Positions 1 to 5,175 of a stretch of 5,175 nucleotides of DNA are shown one piece after another (position 1 is the stretch's first letter; every line of letters starts with the position of its first letter). The notes beneath the pieces were generated by a model. The model was not told the origin of the DNA. It made no database searches and saw nothing but the letters and a program-made list of their open reading frames with translations. The stretch covers positions 1-5,175 of the forward strand of contig JAIFMH010000175.1 of assembly GCA_020048595.1 (NCBI GenBank), written 5' to 3'. This DNA comes from Bacteroidota bacterium. Its GTDB lineage: Bacteria > Bacteroidota > Bacteroidia > Bacteroidales > UBA4417. Position numbers and translations under genes: made by a program.

Positions 1-1827
1 CACATTTGCTCTTTTATGAGAAGGGACTTGCGGACGATTGTAATAGACTTCCTGAGGAAAGTAGGCCAGATGTTTACCCATCCATAAAAAGCGCTTAAAT
101 ACATCCCAGGCAATGCCGGGATGGTTATAGTTGTAAAGAAATAAGACAAGGTCAGGTCCATCACCTGAATAAGCTCCCCCACCAGACCAATCTGTGTCAA
201 GTTCTTCAAAATGCACTTTGTCGGTGAAGGCAATACTGCTAACCCCATTATTCCCCAAAAAGTTGGGGATATGCTTCAACGCATTTTTCACAAGTGTTTT
301 ATCCCCCAGTACATTTAAAGCATCAAATCCCTGAATGGAATAGCATATTTCAATATGACCATCCGGATACAAGGTTCTAAACCAGGAAGCCTCGTTATCC
401 CATAGTTCTTTTTTTATCGCAATTTTAATTGAATCAGACAATAATCTCCATTGTTTTTGTTCATTTTGGTTCACTCCCAACATGGCTGCCATATCTGACA
501 GATGTTCCAGATTCCATGCTCGCTCAGCATTGGGACTGGCAACATAATGCTCCCATCCGGCACCCCTCATTTCAAGTAAGTTATGCTGAACTCCATAATC
601 AATTAATAATTCTCCGGGCTTTCTCTGTTTTTCATCCATTAAAACCAGCCTTTTTACTTCTTCGAATAGATCTTTATCCGCACCAGTTGTAAGAAAAACA
701 TTCCAGACAAGACTTGCGAAAGAATATACGCTGTATGAATACTTTACACCAACACCGGTGCCATCGGGTGAATAGGCATAACTTTTGGTCAGGTCAATGT
801 CTTTAAAAGCCATCACCCTTTCTTTGATTTCCTTTCCCAACATCAGAGGCATGATATGTTGAATATATCCGCCCCAATCCCAAAGGTAAGAACACATGGC
901 CCCTCCATCCATTCCTGAAGTGGCAAGGTGAGGATTGAGTTTAAAGGCTGGATTTTCCCAAAAGCAAACCATTCCACTGATCAATGAACGATTGTAATAT
1001 TCCTTTAAACCATCGATATTACTTGAAATAACGGGAATATTTTTGAGGTATTTATCCAGCCGGAGCTCCCATGCTTTTTTAGTGTTTTCTTCAAGGAGGG
1101 TGTAATCGATTCTTTTTTCGACTTGCTGATCCTTGGGAGAAATCATAAAAGCATACCAGCAGATCTTTTCTTCCCCGGGATTGATCACAAGTTGATCGGC
1201 ATCCTTAAAAAGACTAATTTTTACTGTTTCGTTTTGCCATGTTCCTGAATCAATCTTGTGGGCTTCCACCTTTCCTTTTGGGGGACTGAATAGCCAATTG
1301 TTCAGGGGATAAAAATCAGGTTTTCCGGGATTTATGTCAGGGGTTATCTGTACCGTAATAATTTTTGCATTTCGGTTTTTTATTTTGCATTTTAGAACAA
1401 AGCCGGCATTTCCATAGAGGGGGATCAATTCAGTAGTCACATAAATAGAAATAAGTCCCACATCGGTAATGTAATTGTAAGTTCCATTTCTTGTAATACG
1501 ATCTGGTTGCCACGTCCCTCCTGAATAAAGTAATCCACAATCGTTTTTGCCAAAACTTCCCGCATCGGGAACTAAATGGTTATTGACAACAAAATTTAAT
1601 TTAAAGGAAAAATCACGGGCAGCGAAGGGTGGTGAAATAAAATCCCGGACTCCCGTCACAGTGTTTTGGATCGGACTGACAGTTGAAAATCCACTATTCA
1701 CCCAAATATGTTCCTGAGTCTGTACTAAAGCTGATAAAGGAATTGCAAAATCCTTTAATTGAAATTTTTGGGAAAAGGTATTTAAGAATACAAACAACAG
1801 AAGTCCAGTGAAAATGCTATTTCTCAT
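1..1827 (-). CDS. Secreted six-hairpin (alpha/alpha)6-barrel glycoside hydrolase-like protein, C-terminus beyond the left edge
   Basis: The frame is open for 609 codons from ATG 1827 to the window edge with no stop, so the gene is 3'-partial. The start is firm: an in-frame TGA lies at 1840-1842 and this is the first Met after it. Residues 1-19 form a type I signal peptide (MRNSIFTGLLLF, then cleavage near NTFS/Q), so the product is exported. Residues about 20-240 look beta-rich, as in the N-terminal beta-sandwich of many such hydrolases. From about 255 on, the sequence is mostly helical and rich in aromatics and acids: LWDWGGY (315-321), GWEHY (424-428), DTDWSGGGAYSGDGPD (544-559) and FPQEVYYNRP (590-599). 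This layout recalls the six-hairpin glycosidase superfamily (trehalase, GH63 or MGH1-like enzymes). Asp317, Glu426, Asp546, Asp556 and Glu593 are candidate catalytic residues by position only. I cannot assign a GH family or substrate. Its place after susCD supports a role in glycan breakdown. Confidence 0.72.
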   Translation of the reverse strand, partial: MRNSIFTGLLLFVFLNTFSQKFQLKDFAIPLSALVQTQEHIWVNSGFSTVSPIQNTVTGVRDFISPPFAARDFSFKLNFVVNNHLVPDAGSFGKNDCGLLYSGGTWQPDRITRNGTYNYITDVGLISIYVTTELIPLYGNAGFVLKCKIKNRNAKIITVQITPDINPGKPDFYPLNNWLFSPPKGKVEAHKIDSGTWQNETVKISLFKDADQLVINPGEEKICWYAFMISPKDQQVEKRIDYTLLEENTKKAWELRLDKYLKNIPVISSNIDGLKEYYNRSLISGMVCFWENPAFKLNPHLATSGMDGGAMCSYLWDWGGYIQHIMPLMLGKEIKERVMAFKDIDLTKSYAYSPDGTGVGVKYSYSVYSFASLVWNVFLTTGADKDLFEEVKRLVLMDEKQRKPGELLIDYGVQHNLLEMRGAGWEHYVASPNAERAWNLEHLSDMAAMLGVNQNEQKQWRLLSDSIKIAIKKELWDNEASWFRTLYPDGHIEICYSIQGFDALNVLGDKTLVKNALKHIPNFLGNNGVSSIAFTDKVHFEELDTDWSGGGAYSGDGPDLVLFLYNYNHPGIAWDVFKRFLWMGKHLAYFPQEVYYNRPQVPSHKRANV

Positions 1828-1895
1828 ACGTAAATAATTTCAATTAAACGTATATCTAAAATCTATGAATTACAACTAATCAATATCTTTAAATT

Positions 1896-1928
1896 GAAGG
1901 ATAAATTTAGATTTGTCTATAATGCAAA
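1896..1928 (-). promoter_or_regulatory. Possible Bacteroidota-type promoter for the hydrolase gene
   Basis: On the minus strand, TTTG (1928-1925) is followed after 21 bases by TATCCTTC (1903-1896). The Bacteroidota consensus is a TTTG element near -33 and TAnnTTTG near -7, so the first box is exact and the second matches 4 of 6 defined positions. Transcription would start near 1890, giving a leader of about 60 bases before the ATG at 1827. The position between a terminator and a gene start fits, but in AT-rich DNA such matches arise by chance, so this is only a candidate. Confidence 0.25.
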
Positions 1929-1975
1929 TGACCAGTAATTGTCTTAAATGATTAAGATATGAGCAGTAAATAGTT

Positions 1976-2015
1976 AAAAAAGGAGAAGATGTATTTAATT
2001 ATCTTCTCCTTTTTT
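1976..2015 (-). terminator. Intrinsic terminator after susD, symmetric
   Basis: A perfect 15-bp inverted repeat consists of AAAAAAGGAGAAGAT (1976-1990), a 10-base loop (1991-2000) and ATCTTCTCCTTTTTT (2001-2015). Read on the minus strand it begins 21 bases after the susD stop codon and ends its hairpin in a run of six T, as expected of a Rho-independent terminator for the susCD transcript. Because the A and T runs flank both sides it could work in either direction, but no plus-strand gene is seen to need it. It separates susCD from the hydrolase gene. Confidence 0.85.
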
Positions 2016-2036
2016 AGAATACAATATCAAGGTCTA

Positions 2037-3857
2037 TTAATACCCTGTATTTTGTGTAATTGCTGGTGCTGAGCGGTCTATCTCAGTCTGAGGAATCGGG
2101 CGAACCAGGTGAATATCAGTTATAGAACCTTTGGCTTTTGTCCAGAAATTGTATTTTTTAGTACGTTCGATTAATTTACCTGTACGTTTCAAATCGAACC
2201 AGCGGTTGAATTCACCAAATAATTCCCGGGCGCTTTCATCCAAAATTAAATCAACCGAAATGTTTGCCGGTGTAGCTCTGTACGAAACGGTTTCCATAGA
2301 AGCCAGATCTTCAGGGTTTTTTGCACAAAGCGGATCTGTATTTGCACCAACTGCACGGTCGAGTACTTTGTTGTAATATTTGTCGGCAGTTCCTAAACTA
2401 CCACCGGTAGCCCCTTTCACAATGGCTTCTGCAGCAATTAAATAGGCCTCAGCTGAACGGAACAATGCAAAGTCAAAAGTACCGTATCCATCACCATAAG
2501 TGATTCCGGGCTGCCAGAATTTCCACATGGTTGGAATCGCTGCAGTTAAGCGCGATACCTGTACTCCGGTTATTTGCTGATCCAGATTCATTACTGCGTA
2601 TTTTTTTGTTCCGCCTTCATCAATTCCCTTTGCAGCGCCGGTTGCAGGCTTATTCCATGGAGTCCAGAAAGCAACTGTGTCGCCCACTGCATAACTCACT
2701 TTAAGATTAGCATCAGTGTAACTGTAAGCATAGTTAGACACTGCTTTTAAAGCGTAAATCACATTTAGAAAGTTATGCATATATCGGGTGTCTTTTTGAG
2801 GATCGAAAAACCGATAGGCAGAGGGCGAAGGATGAACTAACCCAAGATGACGGTTGTAATCGGGTGTTCTCCCAGCACTTCCTACAAGTTCAGAATTGCC
2901 AGGAAATATGGAATGGTAATAATTACCTGGCTCTCTGGTGCCGGTCCCGGGAACTTCCATAGCATTGGTAAGTACATCGCTGTTGTATTGAATAGCGAAT
3001 ACGATTTCAGTATTTCTGTCATTCTGAGCTCCGGTGTATTGTTTCAACGGATTTGTTTCACGCTTTGGGAAAAGTGTGTTGTACTGCGGTACCAGGGCAT
3101 AGCTTGCGATTACTTTGTCGGCCCAGGTAAGAGCTGTCTTAAAATCAGCGGCAGTTCCGCCAAGCGAATTGTTGTAATTCCAACCACGGGTCAGATAAAC
3201 TTTAGCTAAAAGAAACTGAGCAGCCCCTTTGGTTACACGTCCGTAATCGGTGGCGGTTACAGGTAGTGCAGCTTCGGCTTCGGTCAGGTCTTTCAGAATT
3301 TGATTGTAAATCTGGGCAGCAGCAACTCTTACAACTGCTTTGTCAGCAGCAACAGTCTCAGTTAACGGCATAGGCACATCGCCCCATGTTTGCACCAGAT
3401 AGAAGTAACTCAATGCACGCAGAAATTTTGCTTCAGACATACGTGTCGCTTTTTTTGCAGGATCAACATAAGTGATTGTTTCGCCACGTTCAATGGCTGC
3501 GTTGGTTCGGCCTACCTCGCGGTACAATATGTCCCAAAAGGCGGAAACTTCACCAGAAGCTGATGTTAAATTGACATTGTAAGTGTCAAGTGCAGATCCA
3601 TCGCCAACTGCTTTTACATTCCAGGCGCCTGCCTGAAATAGGTCTGTTCCGGGCAAAGCAAGCGGATAGTTAAGTACAAAATCGCGCAAAAGCGGATAGC
3701 AAGATTTTACCAAATCCTCGTAACCTGCTTCTGTGGTGATATAAGAATTGGCTGTTATATTTGAGACTGATTCCTCTTTCAGGAAATCCTGACATCCTGT
3801 ACCCAAAAATATCAGAAGTGCAGACAGGATAAAGTTCCGTATTTTATATTTTTTCAT
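2037..3857 (-). CDS. SusD/RagB-family outer-membrane glycan-binding lipoprotein
   Basis: SusD-like lipoproteins sit on the cell surface as a lid over a SusC transporter, bind the glycan and help deliver it to the pore. The 606-residue product is complete. Residues 1-22 are a lipoprotein signal with basic N-terminus, hydrophobic core and lipobox LGTGC (Cys22), followed by an acidic stretch (QDFLKEE) typical of surface-exposed Bacteroidota lipoproteins. Family marks are EAKFLRALSYFYLVQTWGDVP (142-162, TPR-like helix), FRSAEAYLIAAEA (466-478), ESARELFGEFNRWFDLKRTGK (541-561), VRPIPQTEID (585-594) and the terminal TQNTGY. The order matches the SusD N-terminal-like domain (about 23-230) followed by the SusD/RagB C-terminal domain. 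Length is within the family range, towards the upper end. An in-frame TAA at 3873-3875 fixes the start. The leader before ATG is A-rich with no Shine-Dalgarno, usual for this phylum. It begins 34 bases after the susC stop, so the two are almost certainly co-transcribed. The ligand cannot be told from sequence. Confidence 0.96.
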   Translation of the reverse strand: MKKYKIRNFILSALLIFLGTGCQDFLKEESVSNITANSYITTEAGYEDLVKSCYPLLRDFVLNYPLALPGTDLFQAGAWNVKAVGDGSALDTYNVNLTSASGEVSAFWDILYREVGRTNAAIERGETITYVDPAKKATRMSEAKFLRALSYFYLVQTWGDVPMPLTETVAADKAVVRVAAAQIYNQILKDLTEAEAALPVTATDYGRVTKGAAQFLLAKVYLTRGWNYNNSLGGTAADFKTALTWADKVIASYALVPQYNTLFPKRETNPLKQYTGAQNDRNTEIVFAIQYNSDVLTNAMEVPGTGTREPGNYYHSIFPGNSELVGSAGRTPDYNRHLGLVHPSPSAYRFFDPQKDTRYMHNFLNVIYALKAVSNYAYSYTDANLKVSYAVGDTVAFWTPWNKPATGAAKGIDEGGTKKYAVMNLDQQITGVQVSRLTAAIPTMWKFWQPGITYGDGYGTFDFALFRSAEAYLIAAEAIVKGATGGSLGTADKYYNKVLDRAVGANTDPLCAKNPEDLASMETVSYRATPANISVDLILDESARELFGEFNRWFDLKRTGKLIERTKKYNFWTKAKGSITDIHLVRPIPQTEIDRSAPAITQNTGY

Positions 3858-3891
3858 GTGTTTAATTTTTTTTTAATTGAATAAAATAAAT

Positions 3892-5175
3892 TTAGAAGGA
3901 AGCGCTTATTCCAATAGAATAAACAGAATTAGGAACATCATCCTGATAAGTCCCTGAATTGAATTCAGGATCCATCCAAATATTTTTTTCTTTTGTGTAA
4001 ACATATGGATTGTTTGCCTGTACATATAATCTTAAGTTGCTGAATTTGATTTTTTCAAGCATTTGTTTTGGCAATGTGTAACCCAACGTAATGTTTGATA
4101 ATCTCCAGAAATCGGCATTCTTGTATTGAATAGCTTCCCGGTATGGGTTTGCCTGCCATACGCCAAAATAATCATTGGTCGGATTATCGACAGTCCAATA
4201 GTTCAGGTTCAAATGGTTATAACGGTTACTTCCCAATTCGCCCATGGTTCCCTGCAACAGGCTATTGCGGAACTGAACACCCTGACGGGTATAAATAAAG
4301 AAAGAGAAATCCCAGCTTTTGTAGTTGAACGTATTGCTTATACCTGCCATCCATTTAGGTAATTCGTTGCCAAGAACAACACGGTCGTCAATGCCGGCGG
4401 ATGATGAAATCTTTCCATCATTATTTTGGTCGACCACTTTTACCGAACCTGGTACCTGCCCATACTTTTTTGCTTCTTCAATTTCATCTAATTGCCAAAT
4501 CCCATCAAATTCGTAGTAGAAATTTGATCTTAATGACTCGCCAACAAATAATCTGTTTGCTTTATCTTCGGTCTCCATCTGAAATTTTCTTTCTGGACGT
4601 TGACTGAATTAATTGTGATTTCCACCCCACGGTTCATTATTTTCCCAACATTGGCAGTTACAGCTCCAAATCCCAAAGAAGTAGGGATGGCAACATTTTG
4701 GATCAGGTCGTTGGTGGTTTTGTCATATACTTCAAGGTCAACCATTACCCGGTTTTTTAGGAAGCCCATGTTTAGTCCAAGATTTATTTCTGAGCTGTTT
4801 TCCCATTTTAAATCGGCATTTCCAATATTGTTTGGAGCATAACCATAAGCGGCAACACCATTAAAATCATACGCTGTTTTTCTTAGAAAAGCCTGAGTGC
4901 TGTATGGTGCAACAACATCGTTTCCAACTTCGCCGTAGCTTAAACGCACTTTCAGATCAGAAAAAAGGTTCATACTTTTAATGAATTCCTCTTCTCCTGC
5001 ACGCCATGCACCTGCAACTGATGGGAAAAAGGCCCATTTGTTACCTTCTGCAAGTACCGAAGAACCGTCGTAACGTCCTGTAAAGGTTAACAGGTATTTG
5101 TCGTTATAGCCATAATTTACACGACCCATAAATGACATGATGGAACGTTCTACCAGATTGCTGGTTACACTATTG
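3892..5175 (-). pseudogene. SusC/RagA-family TonB-dependent outer-membrane transporter, 5'-partial and frameshifted
   Basis: SusC-type proteins are 22-strand TonB-dependent barrels that import glycans captured by SusD. Only the C-terminal half or less of the barrel is present; the signal peptide, TonB box, plug and early strands lie beyond the right edge. The upstream piece reads from 5174 to about 4575 (roughly 200 codons), with family marks MSFMGRVNYGYNDKYLLTFT, GRYDGSSVLAEGNKWAFFPS, WENSSEINLGL and GKIMNRGVEITINS. The same frame then runs into a stop at 4530. The rest of the gene continues in another frame, open from 4608 to the TAA at 3892, with LFVGES, DGIWQ, DQNNDGKI, DFWRLSNITLGYTLP, LRLYVQANN and the terminal aromatic SASF expected of an outer-membrane barrel. 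Both pieces belong to one gene, because they match successive parts of the family. Returning to the right frame needs a -1 shift. I infer a disabling lesion, but a sequencing or assembly error would look the same. Confidence 0.88.
4530..4608 (-). other. Frameshift/deletion junction inside susC
   Basis: The upstream susC frame is open down to the stop at 4530, and the downstream frame is open from 4608 (its preceding stop is TAA at 4609-4611), so the frame change must lie in this 79-base overlap. Protein similarity places it near 4560-4580: the upstream frame is family-like up to KENFRW and the other frame resumes at about EDKANRLFVGES. In the downstream frame the bases just after the Trp codon read ET, so TGG-GAG-ACC would restore one frame with a single extra G. 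Even then only about eight residues separate FRW from LFVGE, whereas SusC proteins usually have some 25-30 here, including a barrel strand. A net deletion whose length is one more than a multiple of three (perhaps 60-70 bases) explains both facts. Confidence 0.75.

Noticed and set aside
429..692. Plus-strand open frame of 87 residues.
   Set aside because: It lies antisense to the hydrolase, whose frame is open along its whole length here, and I see no independent support for it.
1828..1975. A small RNA or riboswitch in the AT-rich spacer before the hydrolase.
   Set aside because: Apart from the terminator I see no stable paired structure or recognisable riboswitch core.
2131..3209. Plus-strand open frames at 2131-2376 and 2847-3209.
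   Set aside because: They lie opposite a well-supported susD gene and their translations show no recognisable domain; they are antisense shadows.
3892..4578. Treating the stretch from ATG 4578 to 3892 as a separate 228-residue gene.
   Set aside because: Its sequence is the C-terminal part of a SusC barrel, it has no signal peptide, and the ATG lies inside susC coding sequence at the frameshift.
4126..4842. Plus-strand open frames within 4126-4842 opposite susC.
   Set aside because: They overlap one another, lie antisense to clear SusC coding sequence and have no family-like features.
4530..5138. Treating ATG 5138 as the start of a 202-residue gene.
   Set aside because: The same frame is open and SusC-like upstream to the window edge, and its last residues after FRW are out-of-frame readings of the downstream susC segment.

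Overview
The window is part of a Bacteroidota (Bacteroidetes) polysaccharide-utilisation locus. All the genes I can support lie on the minus strand. The evidence for the lineage is a SusC-type TonB-dependent transporter followed directly by a SusD-type lipoprotein, AT-rich gene starts without a Shine-Dalgarno sequence, and a Bacteroidota-style lipoprotein signal. Genus and species cannot be read from this sequence.

Layout in the direction of transcription (right to left). Positions 5175-3892 hold the C-terminal part of a susC-like gene. It enters from the right edge and is broken by a frameshift within 4530-4608, where about 20 residues (roughly one barrel strand) also seem to be missing. After a 34-bp gap, 3857-2037 is an intact 606-residue susD-like gene. 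A strong inverted repeat at 1976-2015 follows the susD stop and looks like an intrinsic terminator. A short AT-rich intergenic stretch leads to 1827-1, the first 609 codons of a secreted protein. I read it as a glycoside hydrolase of the six-hairpin, (alpha/alpha)6-barrel type. It has no stop codon before the left edge.

Working model: SusC and SusD form the outer-membrane import complex for an oligosaccharide or glycan, and the exported hydrolase acts on the same glycan in the periplasm or at the cell surface. The substrate is not evident from the sequence. The terminator suggests the hydrolase is at least partly transcribed separately from susCD. The main anomaly is the broken susC beside an apparently intact susD and hydrolase. 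It could be a recent lesion, an assembly error or, less likely, a recoded gene.

I see no RNA genes, CRISPR arrays, insertion sequences or plus-strand genes. I found no clear sign of a wholly new system; the hydrolase without an obvious family and the susC lesion are the points worth following up.
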